Both the position numbers and the translations under genes were made by a program. Under the pieces are notes generated by a model. The model was given only the letters and a program-made list of their open reading frames with translations, made no database searches and was not told the origin of the DNA. 64,000 bases of DNA from Podospora comata. Taxonomy: Eukaryota; Ascomycota; Sordariomycetes; Sordariales; Podosporaceae. This document shows positions 1 to 11,063 of the stretch, piece after piece; position 1 is the first letter of the stretch; every line of letters begins with the position of its first letter. The stretch lies in contig CP071498.1 of assembly GCA_017354895.1 (NCBI GenBank), forward strand, positions 930,001 through 994,000, given 5' to 3'.

Positions 1-1251
1 CTGACCAGAATCGAAGACTACCAACCCCTGCAAGAGGTGGCCACCTTTGCAACCCTGGTAGCCACCTACGAGAAGGGTTTCCTCCTGATCCTAGAGCCCT
101 ACGAATCAGACACAGCTGAGGTGCCCAACCCGGTGCTCCACTTCACCTGCCTGGACGCTGCCATCGCCATCAAGCCGGTATTTGACCGGTTCAGCTCGGT
201 CATCATCACCTCTGGTACCATCTCGCCACTCGAGATGTACCCCAAGATGCTCAACTTTGAGACGGTGGTGCAAGAGTCATATTCCATGACCCTGGCAAGG
301 AGATCATTCCTGCCCATGATTGTCACGCGGGGAAGCGACCAAGCCACAATCTCAACGGGCTTCCAGGTCCGGAACGAACCTAGTGTCGTTCGAAACTACG
401 GCAGTCTACTCGTGGAGTTTGCAAAGATCACACCTGACGGAATCGTCTTGTTCACCCCGAGCTACTTGTACCTCGAATCGCTCATTTCCATGTGGCAGGG
501 CATGGGCGTGTTGGACGAAGTGTGGAAGTACAAGCTCATCCTCGTCGAGACGCCCGACGCACAGGAGACGGCGCTGGCGCTCGAGACGTACCGCACCGCG
601 TGCAAGAACGGGCGAGGGGCCGTGTTTTTGTGCGTCGCGAGAGGGAAGGTGTCGGAGGGCGTTGATTTTGACAAGGAGTTTGGCCGTACTGTCATCAACA
701 TCGGTGTTCCGTTTCAGTACACCGAGTCGCGCATCCTGAAAGCGCGGTTGGAGTTTTTGAGGGAGACGTACCGCATCAGGGAGAATGATTTTCTCTCTTT
801 TGACGCGATGAGGCATGCTGCCCAGTGCTTGGGGAGGGTTATCCGCGGCAAGGACGACTACGGCGTCATGGTGCTTGCGGATAGGAGGTTCAAGTCAAAG
901 ATTCAGCAGCTGCCCAAGTGGATCCATCAGGCGCTGCTTGGTGCGGATACTAATCTGAGTACGGATATGGCGGTTAGTAACGCTAGGAGGTTTTTCAAGA
1001 TGATTGCCCAGCCTTTCCGAACTGAAGACCAGGAAGGTATCAGTATCTGGACGCTTGAACAGCTCAAGCAGCATCAGAGGAAGATGCAGGAGGAGTTGAT
1101 TAGGGAGTTGCAGGCTACGGAGGAGAAGAGGGTGAATCAACAGCAGCAGGCGCAACAGGCGCAACAGTTTATTTCTGCGAGGGAGAGGCCGGATAGTGAT
1201 TACGAGATGGATGAGGATGATGAGGCTGAGTTGATGGCGTTGGATCCGTAG
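1..1251 (+). CDS. RAD3: TFIIH DNA helicase XPD/Rad3, C-terminal part
   Basis: This is the 3' part of the XPD/Rad3 5'-to-3' DNA helicase, a TFIIH subunit used in nucleotide excision repair and in promoter opening by RNA polymerase II. The frame is open from base 1, so the start and the FeS and Walker A regions lie outside the window. Helicase domain 2 is visible: an SGTIS motif, VARGKVSEGVDF (motif V region) and QCLGRVIRGKDD (motif VI, QxxGRxxR). The last 60 or so residues are a charged tail with glutamine runs and an acidic end (YEMDEDDEAELM), typical of fungal Rad3 C-termini and absent from the helicase core. No intron is needed in the visible part. The family assignment is very secure, because FANCJ and Chl1 relatives lack this close match. 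Confidence 0.96.
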   Translation: MTRIEDYQPLQEVATFATLVATYEKGFLLILEPYESDTAEVPNPVLHFTCLDAAIAIKPVFDRFSSVIITSGTISPLEMYPKMLNFETVVQESYSMTLARRSFLPMIVTRGSDQATISTGFQVRNEPSVVRNYGSLLVEFAKITPDGIVLFTPSYLYLESLISMWQGMGVLDEVWKYKLILVETPDAQETALALETYRTACKNGRGAVFLCVARGKVSEGVDFDKEFGRTVINIGVPFQYTESRILKARLEFLRETYRIRENDFLSFDAMRHAAQCLGRVIRGKDDYGVMVLADRRFKSKIQQLPKWIHQALLGADTNLSTDMAVSNARRFFKMIAQPFRTEDQEGISIWTLEQLKQHQRKMQEELIRELQATEEKRVNQQQQAQQAQQFISARERPDSDYEMDEDDEAELMALDP

Positions 1252-1824
1252 TCGCTGACTTCACACGCGCTTGGGTTGTTAGATAATCGGTAGTTATTTG
1301 TAACACATAGTATCATCAATCAATATATGTCGTGGGGAGAATAATAGAGACTGCTAGGTTGGTCGAGGCTATTAACGATGGTTAGTAGGCCTTGAATGAT
1401 GGTTGGAAGCCCTTGACCGATAGTCGAGGGGCCCTGGGGCTGGCTTTGAACGCCATGATTCCACGTTGCTGTCTCTGTTAGGTATTTTGTCTACCGCATG
1501 AGCAGTCTATCTCCTAGGTAGCAGGCAACAGACTCTGAGTCCAAGACCAAAGTTCCAGGCCATGATGTGACTGTGGGTTTCCACGATTCGGGGTTGCCGA
1601 TGGTGTGTGCCATCAGTTTTTTCCCGCTCGTTCAACTCACCGAATATGCAGGTTGTGCGGTGGTAGGCTCGTGAGCTTGCTCGAGTGGGTGAGGTGGGTG
1701 GTATCCGGGTAAATCCCACCTTTTAGACCTCACACATTCTTTCTTGCTCTCTCCCATCGAAAGATCACCCTTGACTGCGAACTGTCGCGCCAAGGCAAAA
1801 CCGTTTGCGGCACGGGTACCTTAA

Positions 1825-1849
1825 GGTAGGTAGGTGGGTAGGTAGGTAC
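1825..1849. repeat. Short GGTA/TAGG tandem tract
   Basis: About six copies of a GGTA tetranucleotide with one GGTG variant, following TTAA. Such tracts are common in filamentous ascomycete intergenic DNA, and no function is claimed. Confidence 0.8.
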
Positions 1850-2903
1850 GCAAGGCTTTCTCGCCTAGGAGGGTGGGAAGTCACCAGCATGCAATACCAC
1901 CCTCATGGGCCATCACAGCTCCAATGAAGGATGAGATGCAAGCCAACCCTTCTGGAAGGGTGGAGGAACCAAAAAGGAAGATATCCCGACGTTTTATTGA
2001 GTGTGTTCTAGCGTGCTTCGGTGCATTAGTGATGACACCCCCAACTCTTTGATGCACCCTTCCCCCCGCGCGCAAGAATCCTTCTTTGATACCCTAGAGT
2101 GATCTTGAAGATGGTGGCTTGCGGAAGGGGATCGGTGGGCATGGATCGGGTGGGCATGGTGACGGTGACGGCAAGGCTGACTTCCTTGTGCTTGTTGGAG
2201 ATGATGTCGTGATGGTGATGGTCGTTAGAGATACACCTGTCCATCATCCCCCCAACGGTACTTGAGCAAGTTTCCCTTGTTCGAGTCATTCGGTAACTCC
2301 GATCACTCGGATTCTGAATACCGTTTCAATGAGTGGTATCTACACTTGCTTTGGCACACCCCTAACCGCAACCACTACCTCGTGGGGCAGCATGAGAAAC
2401 GGTGACGCTTGTCATGCTCACAATCCTCGTATTATTTCTTAACAAGGCTCGCAGTTGCAAAACTTGGAAAGCTATTGGACCATGCAGGAACATGGCGTCC
2501 CCCACCACAAACATGCATACAACTCGTGGTAAACTCGTGGCAGCCACATCTTATTTTCCCTGCTGCACGAAGTGCTGTGATGAGATAACGGTGCATGGAC
2601 TTGACAGCTCGAAAGATGAGTCCTAGTTGGGAAGGTTGAGATGCATATCAGTGTTGGTGGCATATGAAAGGCAGGTTGTTGGTTGAGGGGTGGTTTATGC
2701 TTCAATGAAGCGACATTAGGATTCAAAAGTGGAATGGTTGGTAATGAATAAAAAGTCTTGATTGTTTAAGTTGATACCTGGTAGGTAAGGTCTGAAGCAA
2801 GGTCTGGTATCAGGGAACACGGTGTGTGTTGAAGATTTTGGCAGAAAGTGTCTAGTGGTTGACGGACGTGTCGCAAGAGAAGAACCCCGTGCATGTGCAG
2901 TAA

Positions 2904-2905
<2 letters not shown>

Positions 2906-2937
<32 letters not shown>
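2906..2937. repeat. (CAT)n microsatellite
   Basis: An uninterrupted trinucleotide run of about ten units in non-coding DNA. Confidence 0.9.
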
Positions 2938-5225
2938 GGACCTCATGATAATCGGCGTTGGAGGATAGGGAAAGCTGTGTCGGCAAGTTTGTTACATTAG
3001 TAGACTTGTGGAAGAGCGGGAGCCTGTGTGTGTTTACATCTCCATAGATGCGGTGTTGGTGGTTTGTTCATCAGCATGAGCAGAGCCATCTGAGCTTCCT
3101 GTTGGAAAGTTAGCAACATACAAAGAGTGAAACGGAAGAAAAACTTATCCTCGTCTCCGAGGGGCCGCCCTCCCAACTTTTCAGCGGGGAGGACGACCAG
3201 GACCACCTCTTTCGAGGTTGTCCCTGTTCCAAAGATAAGCCACATCTTGCCAGCCAACCAAGAACACCAGCAGCCCTTCCCCGAGAAACCAAGGATCCAG
3301 ACAAGCAAAGAAAGAAGAAACCAGAGACCAGACAAGTACGAAACTTTGACTCCAACTCTAGATGGGTCCCGGCAACTGATCCCCTCTCCCTCCACCCACC
3401 CTTCAACCAAGACCCCGAAGTTCGAAGCATTCAGTCCAAACCAGTTGACCGGCCACCTCCCAGACACCACACCCTCACAAAAAGAGTACCCAGACCTCCG
3501 CAAATCAATCCAGCAGCCGAACCTCGTCGTCATCGATGCAGCAAATGTCAAAATCGGCAGCCAAAACTCGCAGGAACCCGAATACCAAAGACCGAACCGG
3601 ACAAGCTCTTTCCGTGTGTATCGCACTGCCAACAGGGACTAGTTTTTGATTCCTCTCCATCCAGTACCATAAGTGGCGGGCTAAGGAGGGCATTACCGCG
3701 CGGACAAAAGACATCCTTAAAAACCGCGCTGTCGTCTCCAACCGATATGCCCTTTTCAGGACACACAGCCGAAGGAAGGTTGCGTCAAAGACACGGTTGT
3801 TTGGCGTCGTCGCCTGACGTAGGACAAAGCCGTACGAGGGCGAGTTAATGCGCCTAGTCGGATACTATGAAGTTCACAGACACGCCGAGCAGATCTGCCG
3901 CAACGTGGTCCTGGGGGTCGGGCTGTCTTGGGTGGGTTCGTACGCATGCAGAGAGAAGATGAAGATCGAGGGTACCGAGAGTGTGATAGTCTGGCGGAAA
4001 ATGTCATCATTGGGGTCTCCGTATGTAGTCCAACAGCCCTCGCTCATCTTGCGATGATTCCGGCGAGGTGAGTGGCGGACGAGAAGATGTGAAACCCCAA
4101 TGTAGATGACCGTACGAAGCCAGACTGCGCTCTCCCTCTCACTTCGAAGCTGCACAGCAACCAAAAGAGCATGCTGGCCGAAGCCGACAAGGCAGTCCCC
4201 ACACCCGCCAAGCAGCTGGACACCAAACCAGAACGTCCATTGTGACCAGAGCCAAAATACCCCAGAGCCAAGTTCCTGACGAGCGACCTCATATCGAGGC
4301 CCTTACCATGTGGACTCATAGGAACTGACGTCGCCCACCAAAAGGTGTCTGGAAGATCGCCCCGCCGGTCGGCCCGCATTGCCCCCATTAGGTGCATCCG
4401 CATCGCTTTTCAGCGACCGACTTCACGTCAGAGAGCGCAGGCTTAGAAGACGGTTTGAATGACTGTTGAAGCGCAAGACTTGTTGACCAAATAAAAACTT
4501 AGGGTTAAGTTCCGAAGCTGATTCACCTCGCGGGACTGACGCCGAAGCGATGGCCGCAGTAATCCCTGCGCGGCAGGCTTGGAGGTTCCTGATACAGGAT
4601 CGAAGCTGCGACGTACTGCCGACAGTCCAGAACCCAGTGAGGTGGCCCCGGAGGAGCATTCCTTGCGGAAAACCAGAGTCGGAGAACTGTGGAGGAGGCG
4701 CCGTGCGTTTGTAGAGTGGTGAAAGAGCTTGGTCCGGCCGATGCAGTGATGCCAGGGCTGTTTGTTGAGGCTGTATATTTCGATGTTGGATTGTCAGATG
4801 CTGCGTCTCTGACGAGGCCATTGAATCGATATGCTTTGGTCGAAGGCGGTTCCTTTCGGACATTGTGAGGCAATTGGTGATGTTGGTATTGGATGTTTGG
4901 AGGGGAAGGGTGCAAGTCAAGTGAAGACGCGTTCAAATGCTGAACACCGCGTCGAGTGCACAGACCATCAGACCCACCTTGGCTGCAAACAGCTCAGAAG
5001 CTTCGCGACGTCATGGGCTCTTGCCCAGTAAGCAGACCACTACCAACCACACCGGCCGGAAGGCACTCACTGAAATACTCACTGCTTGAGGGGGCGAGCA
5101 TCTAGGCTTGACGATTTCCATATAAATTGGTAGAAGTCTTCCATTTGTTTCCCTCGGAGCGACGCTTGGTCTGATATCAGATTTCTGCCATCACATCGCC
5201 TCTGACATCATCGAAAAGACCCGCC

Positions 5226-8009
5226 ATGGATCCAGCAGCTACCGAGCAAAAGAGAAACAATGCCCGCCAGAAGCTGATGCAGTTTATTCTGGACATTGGA
5301 TCCAAGGCATTTTCCCCAGACATCCCCGAATCATCCCGTGTGGAAGGAAGGAAGGAGTGGGATGATGCGATTCAGAGGCAAGGATAGCCCAATGAATTCT
5401 CTTGAGCAAGGCCTTGATCTGACAATTGTCCCAGGATAAAGACCTTCAACCTCATAGCTGCCCTCAATATTCTGGTTAGACCCGGTCACGCACCAGCATG
5501 GCTACGCCCAAAGCTGATGGAAGCTTTGACCCTGATCCCCCTCCGTCCGGACGGCGTCAGGGCCACCATGGAGTTCGTCTTTGCTGTTCACCCCTCCAGC
5601 ACGGTAAGAGTGTCGGAGGCGGCTGTTCCCCAGAAGAGAGGCGCGAACATCACCCACGAGGCCCTAGAGATGGCCAGTAAACTGCTTTCGATTTCTTCTT
5701 CCTCGGTCACGCCCGAAATATGGTACTCAAGCATTGCGCCACAGCTCTTGGTACTGCTCGATGGAGACGAGGGCCCGGAACTCACGAGAACGGCGTCCTA
5801 CATCATTGGCTTTGGGATTCTGGGACGCAAGGCGTCTGGAGCTCCAGGAACTGCAGGCTGGAAATGCCTCGCTGAGCCTTTGCTCTATGCCATCAAGCCT
5901 CCGCCGAATGCTCAGCCACCAAGTACCAAGGATGACGACGAGATTGTTGACCTCAGCAAAGAGAGAGTTCTTGTGGAATACCAGGATCTCGTCACTGCTC
6001 TGCGCCGGCTCAGGTCGTTAGTTGTTTCACACCCAAACCAGGGCTTGGCCAAACGCTTGCTGTCGCCATTGCTGCCGTCCTTGTGGACACTCTCTACATG
6101 GAACAGAGCCAGCTCAGAGCTCTCGGACAAGGTCTGCGGTCCGGCTTCAGAATTACTAAAGATATACCTGAAGCTTGCCCCCTCTCCAGAACTCGTGCTT
6201 TACCTGATAAGAAATCTTGGGTATGTTGGAGGATACAACCGACAGAGTCCTGAATGGGTCTACAAAGAGACAGGCAAGCATGAGATCGGCATCGTGGAAA
6301 GAAAACCTCGCGCTTTTTTCATTGGCGGCGCCCCAACAGCCCCTCAAGTCACCATGGAGGACATCGAGACTAAGATCACCACCTTGCTTGACTTGATCAC
6401 AACGACCATGTCGGATGCCGACATCATCGGCGCTTTCCTTGAGCTCCTGCAACGATGGTTCAAGGCAGCACGGCAGTCAAGAGGCGGAAGTGTTCTCATC
6501 AAGGAAGAGTCTGAGGAAACTCGAGACCCCTTGGAGCAGCTCATTGAGATCAAGACCCTCCAATCCATGATGGAGAATGTCCCAAACAAGCTCGCCACGC
6601 AACCTCGGGCCATCCTCGACTTGGTCAGCGAGATATTGGCGAGCTCTGCCGCCGCATCCGACGAGGACCACAATGATGATGAGGTAACAGGCGTAGCCCT
6701 GAGCCTTCTCAACATGATCGTCACAGTCCCCGGCTTCCAGAAATCCCGGGTCAACCCTGACACTTTGTCCCTTATCGAGACCTCTCTCGACAAGCTCTCC
6801 AAATCCCCTACTGACGTCGGGAAAACAGCCAACAACCTCGGCCTCCTACTCCTCTACCGAGACCAGATCGACGACCCATCCGAGTCTCTCCTCCCACCTG
6901 CCCCGGCAGACCGCCAAATCGAAGACCGCAAAACGTACAGCCTCGCCATTTCCTACATCACCGCCCCTGACTCCCCCCCCCCGGTAAGGTCTGAAGGCCT
7001 GCATCTAATCGGCACCCTCATAACCTCGCACTCCCCCGTCCTCGACATCCCAGGTATTCTAGTCCTGCTGTCATCCCTCATCTCGGACAGCGACGAGTAC
7101 ATCTACCTCCGCATCATCAAACTCTACACCCTCCTCGCAGGCTACCACCCCAGAGCTGTGACGACCGATTTGCTTGACCAGTTCATTGACGCTAAGGAGA
7201 CTTACTCTGTCGATGCCCGGCAGCGGTTCGCTGAGGCGTTGTCACAGGTCATCGAACGTCTAGGGGAGACTTTTACCGGTGATCTCGCGCAACGTGTAGG
7301 CGATGGTCTACTCTCCGTCGCCGGCCGGAGAGCTCACAGGCCCAAAACTGAAGCTAGGCAGGCGAGGGAGGCCAGGGTGCAGGAGAGGAAAAATAAGGAA
7401 GCGGCTGATGCCTGGGGGGGTGAGGTGCCTGACTTTAGTGACCCGACGACGCCGGAGGAGAAGGCGAGGAATGAGATTTTGGAAAGGATTGTTGAGGGGT
7501 GGGAGTCGAAGAGGGGGAGTGAGGATATCAGGGTCAGGGCTTCGGCTTTGGGGGTTTTGGGGATGGGGATGGAGGTTAATGTAAGGGGCATGGGGGTTAG
7601 GGTTGTTAATTTGGCGGTTGAGCTGGCGGTTAGTATTTTGCAGGTGGAGAGGGGGGTGGAGGGGGGGATTTTGAGGAGGGGGGCGGTGATGATGGTGAAT
7701 GAGTTTGTGAGGGCGTTGGATAGGGTCGGGGAGGGGTTTGGGTTTGGGTTTGGGGAGAGGGCAAGGGAGGATTTGATGAGGACGCTTGGGTGGGTTAGGG
7801 ATACGGATGGGGATGGGCTGGTGAGGAGGCAGGCGGGAGATGTGGTGGAAAGTTTGGAGGCTTGGGGGGTTAGGAGGTTGGTCGGGAAGGGGGAGGAGGA
7901 TAAGGGGATGGGGATGCTGAGGGGGTTGGTGGTGAATCCGGTTGAGAGGGTGAATCCGGCTGTGGGCGAGGAGAAGGTGGGGAGGGTGAGGATTGAGGAG
8001 GTTGAGTGA
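5226..8009 (+). CDS. RTP1: RTP1/TANGO6-family protein (RNA polymerase II nuclear import factor)
   Basis: HEAT-repeat-like protein of the Rtp1/TANGO6 family; yeast Rtp1 acts in assembly and nuclear import of RNA polymerase II. Exons are 5226-5377 and 5435-8009, giving 908 aa. The 57-nt intron starts with GC rather than GT (AG|GCAAGG) and ends CCCAG, with a CTGAC-like branch site; splicing joins DDAIQR to IKTFNLIAALN in frame, and the unspliced frame hits TAG at once. Helical repeats run through most of the protein. Near residues 470-590 an RTP1_C1-like block is seen (SDEYIYLRIIKLYTLLAGY), then a charged linker (KTEARQAREARVQERK), then an RTP1_C2-like segment (ILRRGAVMMVNEFVRALD). The last quarter switches to G-rich codons (see findings). 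The family call rests on these recalled patterns; a generic HEAT protein is the alternative. Confidence 0.8.
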
Positions 8010-8283
8010 ATTATTAGGCTTTATGCTTGAGATTAGCCTTTTATATCACTGCTTTTGAACATTGCGTTCTGTTTTGTGATCTTTCGGCTTGGTGTTGTGC
8101 AAGTGTAATAGGTACGTACCTTTCTTGGCAACCCGTGACAGCGCGTGTATCCCGACGTGTTTTCGGCCCACCTTTCTGCATCCCCGCAGCAAGCAAGCAG
8201 CAGGCAAGCCACTATCTAAACCAAGCTGCACCGCGTTCAATCAACCATCCCAAAACAACGACACCAAAAAATAAAATAAAAAA

Positions 8284-10114
8284 ATGGCCCCTCGAGAAAT
8301 CCTCGACTCGGAAGACGACGGCGATGGCTTTGACGACGACCAAGAAGAATATGGCGAAACCCTAGTCCCTCCTGATGCAGCTGTCGAACAGCAGGCAGCA
8401 GCGCCACCTGCAACAAGCGCCGCCATAAACAACGTTGCTGCCACAAATATCAGCACCACCGCCCTCTCGACCGATTCGTCTTTTTTTGAGAGGGTGTATG
8501 AGGGGCAGTATATCGCTTTTGATCTGGAACAACCAGTGGCTGCGACAACAGCAACAGCAACAGAAATGCCTCTTTCTACGCGGAAAGCCACCGGCCGTGC
8601 AAAGGCCAAAACCAACGATGCGGTTGTCGATTTAACCACCTCGCGAAAAACAGACGTGTGGGACTTTCCGGGGAGTTCCCTCCCCCCAACTGCTGAGCCG
8701 GGTTCGCGTCGGTCGGCGAGGAAGCGCGCGCAGGTTGGGGTTGGGGTTGGGAAAGAGGAAGAGGATCCGTATGCCTTTCCAGAGTCGACTCCGGCCGCGA
8801 AAAGGACAAAACGCAGTCTTGGTGCGGCTGCCAGCCCTGTTGCGCTCGTGGGGGGGGTGGGGATGTATGTCGCCACGAGTGAGATGACGGCCAGTCAGAA
8901 GGAGCAGCATGTGGCCGTGTCGTTGCCTAATTCGTCTACGAGTGAGGTGATGGGAGGGACATTGCCGACGCTGCCGCACGGGGAGGGGCAGAGCTCGAGC
9001 GGGGGGACGTTGAGTACTATTGCTTATACTACGCCGAGTAGGATTGGGAGTTGGGACAGGAGGGACATCTCGTCTATGGGTGGTGTTGGTTCGTCTGTTG
9101 GTGGTGGTGTTGGTAGTGGTGGGGGGGAGATTGACACGCCGGCAAGGTATCAGGTATGTGTGCGGACGGTGGTAGGTGTTGAGATGTGGGGGCTGACTAG
9201 TGTGACAGTCATCACCGGATGTGTTGAACGACATGGCGCCTCCTTCGACCAGCAGCAAGAGAAAGGCCAGGGGTAAAACGGACATGGAGCCTCCCACCTC
9301 GACTGCTTCGGGCCGCAAAACCAAAAAGAGGCGCATCATTGAGGACGAAAAGGATTGTGACTTTGGAGCTGAAAACGACCAGAACCATGTTTCTGAGGAT
9401 ATCTCGACGGAAGTCATCCCTCAAGCTGAACCGGAACCACAACCAAAGAAGAAACGCGGCCGGAAAAAGAAGGAGCCTGTACCCCTGCCGGAGGAGGCAG
9501 CACCGGATGTAGAGCTTAGTGAGCTCTACCACCCTGACGCGGAAGCTACTGCTTCAGAGGAGCAGGTGGCCCCATTGCCGGATATGCAGGGTGAGGTTGC
9601 ACCTGAGGCTGTCGAGCCTGAGCCCGTGGTGGAGGAGCAAGCGCCTGTCAAGAAACGGAGAGGTCGGCCAAAGAAGGCGGATACGGTGGCCAGGACACAG
9701 CATGTTGTTACTGAGGTGGAGGAGGAGGGTGTTGAGGAGGTGAGGGAGCCGTTGGCGGAGGTGCCTGCGAACACTCAGACAAAGGGGAAGAAGACTCCTG
9801 CTAGGAAGGGGAAAGGGGGTAGGAAGAAGAAGGAGGTGGTTATTGGTTCTGAGGAGGATGGGGAGGGTGATGATGGGGAGGGTGATGATGGGGAGAAGAA
9901 ACTGGTAGAGGAGCAAGAAGAGGTGGCTGAGGAGAAGAAGGAGACGAAGGTGGAGGTGAAGAAGGTGGTCAAGGAGACGAAGGTGGAGGTGAAGAAGGTG
10001 AAGGAGGAAAAGGTGGTTGCTGGGGGGACTCCGATCAAGCCGGCGGGGTATAGGGTTGGTTTGAGCAAGAGGAGCCGGATTGCGCCGTTGTTGAAGTCGC
10101 TGAGAAAGAATTGA
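8284..10114 (+). CDS. AT-hook nuclear protein, possible DNA-repair factor
   Basis: Two exons, 8284-9153 and 9209-10114 (55-nt intron, GTATGT donor, CTGAC branch, ACAG acceptor), encode 591 residues. The protein is mostly disordered and charged. Visible parts are an acidic N-terminus (EILDSEDDGDGFDDDQEEYG); DVWDFPGSS at residues 124-132; two AT-hook cores, KKRGRKKK near 373 and RRGRPKKA near 440, which in known proteins bind the minor groove of AT-rich DNA; acidic and lysine-rich repeats (KETKVEVKKV twice); and a well-ordered basic end, YRVGLSKRSRIAPLLKSLRK, at 571-590. That end resembles, from memory, the RAD51-binding tail of RAD51AP1 (inference). The starting ATG follows an A-rich leader (AAAAAATGG). 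Nuclear location and DNA binding are likely; a precise function is not shown. Confidence 0.75.
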
Positions 10115-11063
10115 GGGAGTGTGGGATTGGAAGGCATGTTTTGATTTGTTACTGTTACGGATAGTAGGGATACCCTTTGCTTTATTGCTGTGTTGGACTG
10201 GGGGGGGTCGGATGGATGTGGGAAGGTGTTATGGGGATGGGATGGTGTAAAGGATGTATTGTGTATACGCTCTTGTTGTCCATTGGCAGGTCAAGATAGC
10301 TCTCGGGAAATGATACTCGCGTGAAGAGAGGCGGAATATTATGTCTTGTCATCTTGAGCTCTATCGATTATATGATATATGTAGTAGAGGGTTAGGGTCT
10401 CGGTCTCACCAAACATTTCCAGCTTCTAGAATGTCTCCTTACAGCTCTCGATCCGATTTCCATACCTATCTTGTCACTAATTATCCTCAACCTCAACAGA
10501 ACCACCCCCTTTATCTTGAAATATGATGCTGTGCCTGGCTTCTTTGACCTCAATGCCCCAACGCCGCTGCCCACCTGACCTCTTACACTGTTCCACAGAA
10601 GGTTTAGCACCGTCTGCTAAGTCCCCCAAGTTCCGGCATTGAACCCTGCACTACAAGGGCAGGGCGACCAATGGGAGGGCGGTAATTATAGGTAGGGACC
10701 CGCTGGACGGTGAACCACGTCATCGTGCCACCGCGCGCGTGTTCGTGCAGTTTTGGTATGCGCGCGCTGTTGTGCCCCGCGCTGCTGTGCCCGTGTGTGT
10801 GGTGGTTACTGCCTGGAGAGTTTTGTCTAGGGTTTTTCGGGGCTGGGAGCTTGAGATGTTGCGGTATCATTTATTAAAGGAAAAGGGAGACAGAGCTGCT
10901 ATTGCAGAAGAGCAAGGCTTTCCGGAAAGGAAATCTAGAGAGGTGCAGGGCTGAAGCTAAAGGTGCGTCCGTGTACCCCTACCTCACCAGAAGGCAGCAA
11001 TGTCTACAACCTTTTTCATTCTTTCCACCGCTCTTCTAACTGCTACGATATCCAGCAGAAACA
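10115..11063. other. Intergenic region
   Basis: This holds the 3' end of the AT-hook gene and the promoter of the DDHD phospholipase. It is G-rich just after the stop and pyrimidine-rich shortly before the next ATG (CTTTTTCATTCTTTCCACC). No gene, RNA or repeat was recognised. Confidence 0.6.

Larger units (their letters stand above)
1252..5225. other. Intergenic region, about 4 kb, no supportable gene
   Basis: Between RAD3 and the RTP1-like gene I find no reading frame with recognisable domains. Open frames of up to about 210 codons occur around 2997-3642 on both strands, but they overlap each other, have no family resemblance and read as low-complexity proline/serine or tryptophan-rich strings. 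The stretch holds a (TAGG)n-like tract and an ATC microsatellite, listed separately. The last 130 bases carry a pyrimidine-rich promoter-like segment before the ATG at 5226. Confidence 0.6.

Noticed and set aside
2997-3642. Overlapping open frames on both strands (211 and 171 codons)
   Set aside because: They occupy the same bases, have low-complexity or tryptophan-rich composition, no family resemblance and no splice partners.
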